Source: an uncultured bacterium
GTDB lineage: Bacteria > Planctomycetota > Phycisphaerae > Phycisphaerales > UBA1924
Reading direction: 5' to 3'
DNA length: 64,000 nt
Assembly: GCA_903834785.1 (NCBI GenBank)
Contig: CAILKP010000042.1
Coordinates: forward strand, 1 to 64,000
The notes beneath the pieces are model-generated. The model saw nothing but the letters and a program-made list of their open reading frames with translations, ran no database searches and was not told the origin of the DNA. A program made the position numbers and the translations under genes. Numbering within the stretch: the stretch's first letter is position 1; each line of letters begins with the position of its first letter. This document shows, in pieces, positions 1 through 9,510 of this stretch.

Positions 1-810
<810 letters not shown>

Positions 811-864
811 TCATGCTTTCCTACGGTCGTAAAGACCAAGAGAAAAACGATCACGCGTCCGGCC

Positions 865-919
865 GCGTACCGCCCCGTCGACCCACGACTGCCAGCGATG
901 GGCCGACGGGGCGGTACGC
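865..919. repeat. Large perfect inverted repeat upstream of the IS110 gene
   Basis: The arms GCGTACCGCCCCGTCG (865-880) and CGACGGGGCGGTACGC (904-919) are perfect 16-bp reverse complements. A short inner CCCA/TGGG pairing sits one mismatch inside. The hairpin lies 154-208 bases upstream of the transposase start, within the range where IS110-group elements carry their structured non-coding left end. It could be part of a bridge RNA, or simply a terminator-like or end-associated hairpin. There is no T-run on either side, which argues against a plain terminator. Confidence 0.6.
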
Positions 920-953
920 TCGATTGAAGGTGCTGGTGAGATCATACAAGGAG

Positions 954-1003
954 AGGCAGAAAGGCAGGAAGGCAGGAAGGCAGGAAGGCAGGAAGGCAGG
1001 AAG
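954..1003. repeat. 8-bp tandem repeat (AGGCAGGA)n
   Basis: One diverged unit (AGGCAGAA, 954-961) is followed by five perfect AGGCAGGA units from 962 to 1001. A degenerate echo (GGAAGGCAGGAGG) lies near 1035. The rest of the 712-1217 gap has no convincing gene: the open frames through it are driven by this repeat and have no family resemblance. Confidence 0.9.
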
Positions 1004-1217
1004 TCGGGCTCACGCAGAGGACCAGAGCACCGGAGGAAGGCAGGAGGAAGAAGACGGGAACATGGATGGGCAGGATGGACAGGGTGGGGCCGGCTGGAGT
1101 GAGTTGGTCGGGTGGTCTGGTGGCGGGATGGGGCAGAGAATGGGGTGGTCGGATGCGGTGTGTGGCGGCGTTGGCGGTGAGCAGGTTGGGGGTGAGGTGA
1201 GCCGGGAGGATTGAACC

Positions 1218-2447
1218 TTGAGCGATAGAGCAGCGTTTGATATCGGGCCGAGCGTGCCAAGAGCGTGGCGGTCGCCGGGTGTGCGAGAGGTTGACCTCTC
1301 GGTGATGGCGGTGTCGGTGGTGCTGCCGCTGATCCTTGCGGGGATGTTCGTGATGATGAACCGGGCGGGGATTGCCGGGGAGACGGCGAGCCGGGTTGAG
1401 ATGGTGGCGATGGGCGCGAACGCGTGGGAGTTGACAACGCGGGGTGAGTGGTGGCGGTTGGTTGTGTCGAGTCTCGTGGATGTCAATGGCATGCTGCTGT
1501 GGCTGAGCATGGTGATGCTTGCACTGCTCGGTGGGAAGGTGCAGATGCTGTTCGGCCAGCGGCTGTTCTGCATCATTGTGCTTGGGGGGATACTCAGCGG
1601 TGCGCTGGCGACAGTGTGGGTGGTTCGGGACGCTGTGGGTTTCGGGGCGGGGGCGATTGTGCTGGCGCTGGCCGGGGCGGTGATTGGCTGGAAGCTGAGG
1701 CACTGGGACCGGGGGATGCTGGCCACGCTTTGGTCTTTGGTTAAGTGGCTGGGGATGACGCTCGTGATGGCGGTATTCATGCTTATTCGCGGAGAGGGGG
1801 TGAACAACGCTGGGCTGCTGGCGGGGCTGGTGTTTGGGGTGGTGGCGGGCTGCTGCCTTGCGCCGCCGCGTGATCGCGATCTGGCGGGCGGGTGGATCCC
1901 GTGGGCGGCAGCGCTTGGGATGGCGGTGATCTGTGCGGGGACGCTGGTGGCGGTTGTGACGGTGCCGCGGTCTGAGGTGGATTTGGAAGCTCGTTACCGG
2001 TTCATGGCGGCGCGGGCGAAGCTTGGGCAGCAGGCGACCGAGGTCTGGCGGTATCTCGCCGACACAAACAAGCTGTACAAGAACCGGATTGTGGAGGTGG
2101 GTGTGTCGGTGGCGGAGATTCGGGGGACTGCGATCCCGGCATGGGACGAAGCGTTCGGCAAGGTGTTGTCGCCGGCGATTTCGTCGAAGGATGAGTGGGG
2201 CGTGAGGGCGCAGGCGGAGCTTGCCGAGGTTCATCAGGCGGGGCGGAAGTACATGGAAGCGCTCGCGGTGAAGATGACGGCGGACGGGCCGGCACCGCGG
2301 GCTGACGAGTACACCATTGAGTCGCTGAAGAAGATGCTGGAGCCGAATGAGGTGGACATGCTGGGCATTCAAGTCGGCCACAAGCTTGCGGAGCTTCGGG
2401 AGGCGGAGGATCCGTATAAGCGGCCGGTGGTACAGCGGAGGCGCTGA
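1218..2447 (+). CDS. Rhomboid-like membrane protein, catalytic residues missing (tandem copy 1)
   Basis: Predicted polytopic membrane protein of 409 residues starting at TTG, preceded by GGGAGGA with 7-base spacing. A first membrane segment is at about 29-48. The rhomboid loop-1 signature GEWWRL is at 76-81, preceded by GANAWE. Further segments follow to about 210, with another near 230-248. Where rhomboid proteases have G-x-S-G followed by GLLGA, this protein has GFGAGAIVLALAGA (141-154), so the Ser position is Gly. The His-bearing A-H-x-x-G segment is NNAGLLAG, without His. The C-terminal soluble region begins with PRSEVDLEARYRFM near 250 and ends in a basic tail. It is probably a non-proteolytic rhomboid pseudoenzyme; its function is unknown. 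Confidence 0.8.
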   Translation: MSDRAAFDIGPSVPRAWRSPGVREVDLSVMAVSVVLPLILAGMFVMMNRAGIAGETASRVEMVAMGANAWELTTRGEWWRLVVSSLVDVNGMLLWLSMVMLALLGGKVQMLFGQRLFCIIVLGGILSGALATVWVVRDAVGFGAGAIVLALAGAVIGWKLRHWDRGMLATLWSLVKWLGMTLVMAVFMLIRGEGVNNAGLLAGLVFGVVAGCCLAPPRDRDLAGGWIPWAAALGMAVICAGTLVAVVTVPRSEVDLEARYRFMAARAKLGQQATEVWRYLADTNKLYKNRIVEVGVSVAEIRGTAIPAWDEAFGKVLSPAISSKDEWGVRAQAELAEVHQAGRKYMEALAVKMTADGPAPRADEYTIESLKKMLEPNEVDMLGIQVGHKLAELREAEDPYKRPVVQRRR

Positions 2448-2586
2448 AAAGACTGGTGGCGTGGGGAAGTTGGTTGTCTGGCGTCGGAAGGGTGCAGAGA
2501 ATCGGGTGATGCGTGCGTGTTGTGTGGCGGCGTTGTGTCGACGGTGTTGAGAAGCCGAGGGCGTGGTGAGCCGGGAGGATTGAGCC

Positions 2587-3816
2587 GTGGATGATGCGAA
2601 TGAAGTTGCGGCGGTGCGGCGGGCGGCGCGGGATGAGCTTCTGCCGGGGAAATGGAACCCGTTGTGGATCGTGCTGCTGCCGATTCTGATCGGCGTGGCG
2701 GTGTTGGCGACTTCCGTGGCGGTGGGGCTGGTGAGCTTTGGCGGGGAGGAGCCGAGCCTGGCGAAGCTGATTGACAGTGGTGCGAGTTCGTGGGAGGTGA
2801 CGACCAACGGGCAATGGTGGCGACTGTTGACCAGCGGGATCGTGCGTGCGGCGGGGCTGGAGACGCTGTCGCTCGCGTTCATGTTGCTCAGTGCCAAAGT
2901 ACTGATGCAGTTCGGGAGGCGGATGTACGTCGTGATTCTGCTGGGCGGGCTGCTGGCGGGGTCGGTCAGCTCGCTCTGGGTCAGCCGCGAAGGGCTGAGC
3001 ATGGGGGGCATGGGGATGGTGATGGGGCTTTTGGGCGCGGTGATCGGGTGGAAGCTGCGGCATCGGCGGGATGAACCGAAGAAGGTGATGCAATCTTCTG
3101 CGTTGTGGATACTGCTGACGATGCTTGAAGCCAACGCGGCGGTGCGGAGTGACCTGGTTAGCTGGACGAGTCTGATGGCCAGCGGGCTGGTGGGGCTGTT
3201 GCTGGGGGTGTGCCTGGCCCCGCCGCTGGAGGAGCGGAAGTCGCGGGTGTGGCTGGCGTGGGCACCGGTGGTGGGGCTGGTGGTGATTGGTGCGGCGACG
3301 TGGGGTGCGACGGTGACGCTGCCGCGGTCGGATATCGACATCAACGCGCGGCATCAGTTCATGGCGGCGCAGATTCGCGCTGGTGATGAGGTGCTGCGGA
3401 TGTGGCGGTTTAAGGAGAACTCGCGCGAGATGGCGCAGCGTGGAATGTTCAGCTGGGCGCGGGCGAGCGGAGAGGTTCGGGAGTTTGCGTTGCCGGCGGT
3501 GGACGCCGCGCTGGCGAAGGTGGTGGCACTGCCGCTGACACCGAGCGATGTGAAGTATTGCCAGCAGCAGGTTGACCTGCGGGTGCTGCAGCAGAAGGTG
3601 CGGCAGCACTTAGAGGACCTGGCGGCGGTGATGGAGCAGCTCGGTGCGGAGGTGGCGGCCGGGGCTGGTGTGCCTGCGGAGCCCACGACGGCCAAGGGTG
3701 AGGAGGCGTGGGCGCGGCTGAAGGGGCTGAAGGAACAGAGTGCGCAGCTGCAGAAGCGGCTGGAGCAGCTGAGGGATGGACCGGATCCGTTTGCGCCGAG
3801 ACGGCGGAGCAGGTGA
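2587..3816 (+). CDS. Rhomboid-like membrane protein, catalytic residues missing (tandem copy 2)
   Basis: Second of four paralogues, again exactly 409 residues, with a GTG start after the same leader as copy 1 (GTGAGCCGGGAGGATTGAGCC versus ...TTGAACC). It keeps GQWWRL in loop 1. The segment equivalent to the catalytic Ser helix is SMGGMGMVMGLLGA, which places Met at the Ser position. The His helix is SWTSLMASGLVG, without His. The conserved junction PRSDIDINARHQFM starts the C-terminal soluble domain, which here has a longer Ala/Glu/Gln-rich helical stretch and ends in DPFAPRRRSR. It is probably co-expressed with its neighbours; the gap to copy 1 is 139 bases. Confidence 0.8.
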   Translation: MDDANEVAAVRRAARDELLPGKWNPLWIVLLPILIGVAVLATSVAVGLVSFGGEEPSLAKLIDSGASSWEVTTNGQWWRLLTSGIVRAAGLETLSLAFMLLSAKVLMQFGRRMYVVILLGGLLAGSVSSLWVSREGLSMGGMGMVMGLLGAVIGWKLRHRRDEPKKVMQSSALWILLTMLEANAAVRSDLVSWTSLMASGLVGLLLGVCLAPPLEERKSRVWLAWAPVVGLVVIGAATWGATVTLPRSDIDINARHQFMAAQIRAGDEVLRMWRFKENSREMAQRGMFSWARASGEVREFALPAVDAALAKVVALPLTPSDVKYCQQQVDLRVLQQKVRQHLEDLAAVMEQLGAEVAAGAGVPAEPTTAKGEEAWARLKGLKEQSAQLQKRLEQLRDGPDPFAPRRRSR

Positions 3817-3874
3817 GGCGCGTGACGGGGTTGGTGGACTGTCATCTGGGTGATGTGCGTGACCGGAGAAGCTG

Positions 3875-5104
3875 ATGGTGGAAGATCAACGAGTGATGGG
3901 CCGGGAACCGGCGGCGGGCCGGTCAGCGGCTGACAAGGGTGGCAGAGGGGGCAAGCGGCTGGAGCCGGCGCACTACGTGGTTGCGGCGATTGTGCCGCTG
4001 GCCAGTGTGGTGCTGTTCTTTGCATCGAGTTCGCCTGATGCGCGGCGCGTCAGGAGCCGGGTCGAGCTGCTGGAACTGGGAGCCAATGCCTGGGAGGTGA
4101 CCAGCAGGGGCCAGTGGTGGCGGCTGGTTGCGTGCAACTTCGTTGAGCTGCACATCACGCTTGCGTTGTTTCAGGCGGTGCTGCTGGGGCTGCTGGGGCT
4201 GACGGTGCAGCTCGTTTTCGGCCGGTGGTTGTACGCCGTTCTTCTGCTGGGCGGGATGCTGGGCGGGTCGCTGACATCGCTGTGGATCACCCGCGGGAGC
4301 TTTAGTGTCGGGGCGGGCGCGATGGTGCTGGGACTGGCTGGAGCGGTGATTGGGTGCCAGGTGCGGCGGATGATCAGCGGGGCGGCCGTCAGCTTCTCTG
4401 CAACTGCGGCTGGGGTGGTGCTGGGCGGGCTGACGGCGGCGATGCTGTTTGTGCCGATGGGGTATGTGAACAACATCGGACATGCTGGCGGTCTGGCGGC
4501 GGGGCTGGTGCTGGGCGGCCTGCTGGCCCCGCCCGGTGATGCAGCGCGGGCGGCTGCGTGGAAGCTGCCGGCGGCGGTGGCCGCGCTGTGCGCGATGGTG
4601 CTGATCACGTGGCTTGCGATTGCGGCGAGTCCGCGATCAACGATTGATCTGGAGGCCCGGTACAGTTTCATGGTGGGTCGGGTCGGGCTGGGCAGCGACG
4701 GGATCGTGGTGTGGCGTCAGGCCGATGATGTGAACTCGGAAGTCTTGCACCGCCGGATCACGGCAGCCGAGGGCGGCGAGCGGTATCGTCGCACGGTGAT
4801 TCCGGAATGGAAGAAGGTGTTTGAACAGGTGCTGGACGTACGGCTGGGTGCCGGTGATGCGGAGTTTCTTGCCGCACAACGGGAGCTTGAGGGCTTGTAC
4901 CGGCTGGGGCTGGGCAAGCTGGAACGGGAGGCTGCAGCACTGGACAACCGCGATGGGAGTTCGCAGGTCAAGGAGCTGCTCGGGGCGATCGGGCAGGTGT
5001 TGACGCGAGATGGGGGTGACGACTCAAAGTTTCGGGTGATCACGCAGTTGAGTTCGCTGAAGCGGGAGGATGATCCGACGAGTCGGCCGCGGATGGAGCG
5101 GTGA
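3875..5104 (+). CDS. Rhomboid-like membrane protein, Ser lost but His kept (tandem copy 3)
   Basis: Third paralogue, 409 residues, ATG start after GTGACCGGAGAAGCTG. Loop 1 carries GQWWRL (79-84). The Ser helix reads SVGAGAMVLGLAGA (from 144), so Ser is replaced by Gly. The sixth-helix equivalent reads NNIGHAGGLAAG, which keeps a His at the position used by active rhomboids. This copy is therefore the closest to an ancestral active enzyme and supports the family assignment. The C-terminal domain starts at PRSTIDLEARYSFM near 253 and ends in DDPTSRPRMER. Copies 3 and 4 share their translation-start region, so they form a younger pair than copies 1 and 2. Confidence 0.82.
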   Translation: MVEDQRVMGREPAAGRSAADKGGRGGKRLEPAHYVVAAIVPLASVVLFFASSSPDARRVRSRVELLELGANAWEVTSRGQWWRLVACNFVELHITLALFQAVLLGLLGLTVQLVFGRWLYAVLLLGGMLGGSLTSLWITRGSFSVGAGAMVLGLAGAVIGCQVRRMISGAAVSFSATAAGVVLGGLTAAMLFVPMGYVNNIGHAGGLAAGLVLGGLLAPPGDAARAAAWKLPAAVAALCAMVLITWLAIAASPRSTIDLEARYSFMVGRVGLGSDGIVVWRQADDVNSEVLHRRITAAEGGERYRRTVIPEWKKVFEQVLDVRLGAGDAEFLAAQRELEGLYRLGLGKLEREAAALDNRDGSSQVKELLGAIGQVLTRDGGDDSKFRVITQLSSLKREDDPTSRPRMER

Positions 5105-5217
5105 GCGGGAAAGGCTGACTGAACAGGGCGGCGGCCGGCAGCGGCGGTTGGAGCAGTCGCGGGATAAGTTGTACGGGCGGACCGCGAGCCAGGTGATTCG
5201 TGTGACCGGAGAAACTG

Positions 5218-6456
5218 ATGGCTGAAGATGAAGGAGTGATGGACCGGGAATCGGCGACGGAGACCCGGTCAGAGGCGGCCATGGTGTTGAGGCCGCTGGG
5301 GCCTGTGGACTATGTGTTAGCGGCGCTGCCGCCGCTCGTATGCGTTGTGATGTTTCTCGCCGGGGGTGTGCCGGGACGTCGAAGAGCGCGGAGCCGGGTC
5401 GAGTTGCTGGAGCAGGGTGCAAACGCCTGGGAAGTGACGACGAACGGTGAGTGGTGGCGGCTGATTGCGTCCAACTTCGTTCATGCGCAGTTCATGGTGA
5501 TGGCGGTGCCAGCACTCGTTATGGTCGTCCTGGCGCTGGTCGTGCAATCGGGATTTGGCCGCCGGTTGTATCTGGTTCTTCTGCTCGGTGGGATGCTGAG
5601 CGGCTCGCTTACGGCTCTGTGGATCAGCCGCGGGAGCTTCAATGCCGGGGCTGGGGGAATGGCGCTCGCGCTCGCGGGGGCGATTCTCGGCCAGCAGTTG
5701 CGGCGACTCGCGGCCGGCGAGCGATTGAGCTTCTTGTGGCTGGGAGGCTATGTCACGCTTGGCGGGTTTTGTGTGCTGCCCATCGTCGTTCCGGTGGGCC
5801 ATGTGAACAACACTGCACAGCTGGCGAGTCTGGTGGTAGGGTTCATTCTGGGCCTGCTGCTGGCACCCCCGAGCGATCCGGACAGGGCGAGGGTGTGGAA
5901 GCTCCCGGCAGTGGTCGCGGGGCTGATCATGATTACTGCCGGTAGTTGGATCTCGATTGCGATGCTCCCGAGATCGACGGTTGATCTTGGCGCCCGGTAC
6001 CGATTCATGGTTGCCCGGATTGCCCTCGGCAACGATGGGCTGCATGTCTGGCGCTATGTGGCTGACACACTCTCGCTGGTCAATCGAGGGATCAATACGG
6101 GCACGCAGGGTGCGGATGAGCTGTTGGGTACGGCAGTTCCGGCGTGGAAGAAGGCGTTTGAGGGCGTGATGGCAGTACAACTTGGTGCCGGTGACTTTGA
6201 GTTTCGCGGCGAGCAGGAGGAGCTCGCGAAGCTTCGGCAAGCGGGGTTGGAGCTTCTGGAGCGACGGGCAGTCGTGATGCAACGGCTCGCGAGAATGCCG
6301 CGGGATCCAAATGACCCGCTCGGTAAGTTGCAGTACGACCTTGTGGCGGATGGACTCCGTGCGTTCGACACGGACATTACGTTGCCACTGGCCGCGATGA
6401 ACACCAAGGATGACCCGTCCCAGCAGCCGAGAGTGGGCAGCCGGCGATCGTGGTAA
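5218..6456 (+). CDS. Rhomboid-like membrane protein, catalytic residues missing (tandem copy 4)
   Basis: Fourth paralogue, 412 residues, ATG start after GTGACCGGAGAAACTG, almost the same leader as copy 3. The first residues MAEDEGVMDRES match MVEDQRVMGREP of copy 3. Loop 1 has GEWWRL. The Ser-helix equivalent is NAGAGGMALALAGA (Gly for Ser, following Gly kept). The His helix is NNTAQLASLVVG, with Gln for His. The C-terminal domain begins PRSTVDLGARYRFM and continues with a VPAWKKAFE segment shared with copies 1 and 3. The end, DDPSQQPRVGSRRSW, keeps the basic tail. No terminator is evident before the convergent Sel1 gene. Confidence 0.8.
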   Translation: MAEDEGVMDRESATETRSEAAMVLRPLGPVDYVLAALPPLVCVVMFLAGGVPGRRRARSRVELLEQGANAWEVTTNGEWWRLIASNFVHAQFMVMAVPALVMVVLALVVQSGFGRRLYLVLLLGGMLSGSLTALWISRGSFNAGAGGMALALAGAILGQQLRRLAAGERLSFLWLGGYVTLGGFCVLPIVVPVGHVNNTAQLASLVVGFILGLLLAPPSDPDRARVWKLPAVVAGLIMITAGSWISIAMLPRSTVDLGARYRFMVARIALGNDGLHVWRYVADTLSLVNRGINTGTQGADELLGTAVPAWKKAFEGVMAVQLGAGDFEFRGEQEELAKLRQAGLELLERRAVVMQRLARMPRDPNDPLGKLQYDLVADGLRAFDTDITLPLAAMNTKDDPSQQPRVGSRRSW

Positions 6457-6639
6457 GGCTGCTTTTGCCGGTGACGGCTGGTCGATGCGTGCGCCTGAGC
6501 AGGGGCCCGGCTGGGTATGGACTCACGGTTGGATACGGAGAGGTGAAAGAACCGGGCCGCCGCAGAAATCCGGTGGTCTGTGTTATTGGATGGGGAGGGG
6601 TGGTGGCCGATCAAGGTCGACTCGGCGGGCGAGGCGGGA

Positions 6640-7968
6640 TTACTTCTTGAGCTTGTCGAGCCGGTCCTGGGCCATGCGTTTGAGGTCGGCGGGGGCGGCG
6701 GGGTTGCTGAGGAGGAGTTTGAACCAGCTGCGTGCCTTGGCGTCGTCCTTCGAGGGGTTCTTGTCACTAGAGAGGTAGGCACCGAGGTTGTACTGAGACT
6801 TGGCATGTCCCTGTTCGGCGGCGGCTGTGAACCAGCGGAGCGACTCGGATTCGTTCCTGGCGGTACCTTCGCCGGTCATGTATTGCACGGCGAGAGAGAA
6901 CTGTGCTTCGGCATACCCCTGCTGGGCGGCCTTGGAGTACCAGCGGAACGCCTTGGTGTTGTCCTTGGCGACCCCCTCGCCTTTGGAGCAGAGGAAGCCC
7001 ATGTTGTATTGGGCGGCTGCGTGCCCATTTTCGGCGGCCTTGGCGAACCACTCGACGGCTTTGGCCATGTCCTTCGGAACGCCCTGGCCGTTCATGTGGC
7101 AGATCCCGAGATTGAACTGGGCATCCGCGTGGCCCTGTTCTGCGGCTTTGGTAAACCAGCGAATCGCTTCCGACGCGTTGACCTCGGTTCCCTTGCCCGC
7201 CAGGTAGCAGGCACCCAGATTGGACTGGCCGAGGGGATCGCCCTGCTGTGCTGAACGGGTGAGCCAACGGATCGCCTCCTGGCCATTGGCGGTGACGCCT
7301 GCACCGGTCGCGTAGCAGATGCCGACTTTGGCTTGCGCGGTCGCATTTCCCTGATCGGCGGCTTTGCTCAACCAGCGGAAGGCAGCCTGATCATCGCGGG
7401 CGACGCCGCGGCCGTCGGTGTAGTACGCGCCGAGTTTGAGCTGCGACTGGGCATCGCCCTCGAGCGCCTTGGCGTGGGTGGTGCGGACGGTACGAACGAG
7501 CTCGACTTCGCTGTCCAGACCGGCTGCGGTGAGCTCGGCCATGACTTCGGCGAGCGACTTGATGTCGCTGTGGTTCGGGGCCAGGCGCTGGATGGCCTCA
7601 AGGGCCTGAGCGGCCATCATCCGGTCCGGCTCGAGGCGGCCGAGCTTGCCGGCCAGACGCCAGACTTCGAGGTCGTCCTGCTTGAGGTCGCTGATCAGCG
7701 GGAGCAGCCGGGTGCGCGCGGAGATGATGTGCTTGCGGGCTTTCTCGGCCGAGCCGAGGTCGGTCATTGCGGAACCAATGGCGATGTCGCCTTCGATGTT
7801 CTGCAGCGTGCTCGTCATTTCCGCCGAGCGCGTCGAGGAGGGAACAGCCTGGGAGTTGGCAAGAGGGACGGTGCGGGCCGGCAGTGTCTGTGCGGTGCAG
7901 AGGGTCGTGGTCACGGCCAGTGGCAGAGCCGCGATGAGGCGGAGGGTGGTGCTGCGCGGAATTTTCAT
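6640..7968 (-). CDS. Exported Sel1-like repeat protein
   Basis: Protein of 442 residues with a typical signal peptide (MKIPRSTTLRLIAALPLAVTT) ending near Ala-Gln-Thr. After an alpha-helical region of about 170 residues come about seven Sel1/TPR-type repeats. Repeat cores such as AAEQGHADAQFNLGICHMNG and AAQQGYAEAQFSLAVQYMTG are clear. Sel1 arrays form superhelical scaffolds for protein partners, often in the envelope or in signalling; the partner here is unknown. The start is supported by AAAGGACC upstream. It is convergent with the pseudo-rhomboid array. Confidence 0.85.
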   Translation of the reverse strand: MKIPRSTTLRLIAALPLAVTTTLCTAQTLPARTVPLANSQAVPSSTRSAEMTSTLQNIEGDIAIGSAMTDLGSAEKARKHIISARTRLLPLISDLKQDDLEVWRLAGKLGRLEPDRMMAAQALEAIQRLAPNHSDIKSLAEVMAELTAAGLDSEVELVRTVRTTHAKALEGDAQSQLKLGAYYTDGRGVARDDQAAFRWLSKAADQGNATAQAKVGICYATGAGVTANGQEAIRWLTRSAQQGDPLGQSNLGACYLAGKGTEVNASEAIRWFTKAAEQGHADAQFNLGICHMNGQGVPKDMAKAVEWFAKAAENGHAAAQYNMGFLCSKGEGVAKDNTKAFRWYSKAAQQGYAEAQFSLAVQYMTGEGTARNESESLRWFTAAAEQGHAKSQYNLGAYLSSDKNPSKDDAKARSWFKLLLSNPAAPADLKRMAQDRLDKLKK

Positions 7969-8200
7969 GGGGTGGTCCTTTCCGTCTCGGCGTGCCTGGG
8001 CTGATCAAAGCGAGCGCGCGTGGGATGGCTGCAACTGGCTGGGCGGTTGGTGCGAGAGGGCTGTTGCGGTGCCCCCGCCCGGCTGCCGTGATGGGGCCAG
8101 GGACGCACGAACGCGTCGCTGGCTGCACCGGGGCATGATAGGGGAGGCGGACCAGACCGCTGTGTGGCGGCGGCTGGAGCACGAAGGCGAAAAAGGAAGC

Positions 8201-8286
8201 GGTGGGGAGGAGATTCGAACTCCTGGTACCCTTGCGAGTACGCCGCATTTCAAGTGCGGTGCTTTCGACCACTCAGCCACCCCACC
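8201..8286 (-). tRNA. tRNA-Ser (anticodon TGA)
   Basis: The minus strand reads GGTGGGG..., and 8201-8207 supply the complementary CCCCACC, giving a perfect 7-bp acceptor stem. The D-arm GGCTGAGTGG, the anticodon loop CTTGAAA (anticodon TGA) in a CCGCA/TGCGG stem, a long variable arm and the T-loop GTTCGAATC are all present. The length of 86 and the long variable arm are those of a class II Ser tRNA. CCA is not encoded. Confidence 0.96.
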
Positions 8287-8347
8287 GGGGGTGTTGGGGG
8301 GCAGGATATGGCCGGTTGGGGCGGGTCGGCGGCCGTATCCTGCGGGC

Positions 8348-9415
8348 ATGGGAGCACGCGCAGCAGGCAAGGTGACACGGCGGAAGACTGTGGTTGATGT
8401 TGGGGCCGGGGCCGGCAAGGGGCCGTCGGGGCATCAGGCCAAGCAGCAGGGCAAGATCCGGCGGCTGCTGGTGATGCTGAGTCTGCTGAAATCAGCCGAG
8501 GCGATGACGCCCGCACTGCTGGCTGGGCGGCTGAGGGTGAACACCAGGCAGATCACGCGGGACCTCAAAGAGCTGACGCAGCTGGGGTTCAAGATCGAGT
8601 ATGACCGGGCGGCGCGGCGGTACAACATCAGCGGGGGGATATTCATGCCGCCGCTGGAGCTGGAGGCGGAGGAGGCCTTTGCGCTGGTGCTGCTGGCCGA
8701 GCAGGTGGCGGGCAAGCACCAGGTGGACCACCTTGGGCCGGCGGCGACGGCGATTGCCAAGATCACCTCGACGCTGCCGGACTCGGTGCGGAAGGAAGTG
8801 GAAAGCAGCCGCGGAAAGGTGCAGATCCGGGCGACGATGGGCGGGGAGGAGGGCCCGCACGATCTGTACGACGGGTTCCGGCGGGCGGTGGCGGAGGGGA
8901 CGGCGATGCAGTGCCGGTACGACTCGGCCCGGGGGATGCAGGAGCAGAAGCCGGGTGAGGAGTTTGTGCTGCGGCCGTATGCGCTGCTGTTTCACTTGCG
9001 GGCGTGGTACGTGGTGGGGCACAACCAGGAGCGCGGGCAGGTGCGGATGTACAAGATCTCGCGGTTTCGCAAGGCGGCGGCGACCAAGGAGCGGTACACG
9101 ATTCCGGCGGACTTCTCGCTGGACAAGTACCTGGGCAACGCGTGGCGGGTGATTACGGACAAACAGGACCACGAGGTGGAGCTGCTGTTTAGCAAGGAGA
9201 TGGCGCCGACGATCACCGAGACGCGGTGGCACAAGACCGAGGAGACGCAGGAGAACGCCGACGGCACGGTGACGTACCGGTTCACGGTGTCGGGGCTGAC
9301 GGAGATTTCGTGGTGGATCCTGGGCTATGGGCCGATGGTGAAGGTGGTGCGGCCGAAGGAACTGGCGGAGCTGGTGGCGAAGCAGGCGCGGAGGGCGGCG
9401 GAGCAGTATGGGTAG
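8348..9415 (+). CDS. WYL-domain transcriptional regulator
   Basis: Protein of 355 residues. An N-terminal winged helix-turn-helix of the DeoR/HTH_11 type (about 35-95: KIRRLLVMLSLL ... RLRVNTRQITRDLKEL) precedes a WYL domain (about 180-250, containing LRPYALLFHLRAWYVVGHN and KISRFRKA) and a C-terminal WCX extension (to ESWWILG-like SWWILGYG and the final helix). WYL proteins bind ligands, often nucleic acids or nucleotides, and regulate transcription, many of them in DNA-damage or defence settings. No such neighbours are obvious here. The frame stays open upstream across the tRNA, but the ATG at 8348 gives the family-length protein. Confidence 0.88.
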   Translation: MGARAAGKVTRRKTVVDVGAGAGKGPSGHQAKQQGKIRRLLVMLSLLKSAEAMTPALLAGRLRVNTRQITRDLKELTQLGFKIEYDRAARRYNISGGIFMPPLELEAEEAFALVLLAEQVAGKHQVDHLGPAATAIAKITSTLPDSVRKEVESSRGKVQIRATMGGEEGPHDLYDGFRRAVAEGTAMQCRYDSARGMQEQKPGEEFVLRPYALLFHLRAWYVVGHNQERGQVRMYKISRFRKAAATKERYTIPADFSLDKYLGNAWRVITDKQDHEVELLFSKEMAPTITETRWHKTEETQENADGTVTYRFTVSGLTEISWWILGYGPMVKVVRPKELAELVAKQARRAAEQYG

Positions 9416-9510
9416 CGGAGGAGGGGTGGGAGGCGGTGGGGCGCGGATGAGGTTGTGCGCGGCGGCGGGGATCGGTGTGGGACTGGTTTCGGGCGGCTCG
9501 GGGTTACCGG

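Noticed and set aside
813-1214. Plus-strand frame of 133 codons between the insertion element and copy 1
   Set aside because: It is driven by the tandem repeat and gives low-complexity Arg/Gly/Lys sequence with no ribosome-binding site.
942-3344. Minus-strand open frame of 800 codons across the first two pseudo-rhomboid genes
   Set aside because: Composition is His/Pro/Arg-rich, as expected for the antisense of GC-rich genes; there is no family signal, and the plus-strand genes are clearly real.
7646-8347. In-frame upstream extension of the WYL regulator
   Set aside because: It would run antisense to the Sel1 gene and through tRNA-Ser; the ATG at 8348 gives the normal family length.
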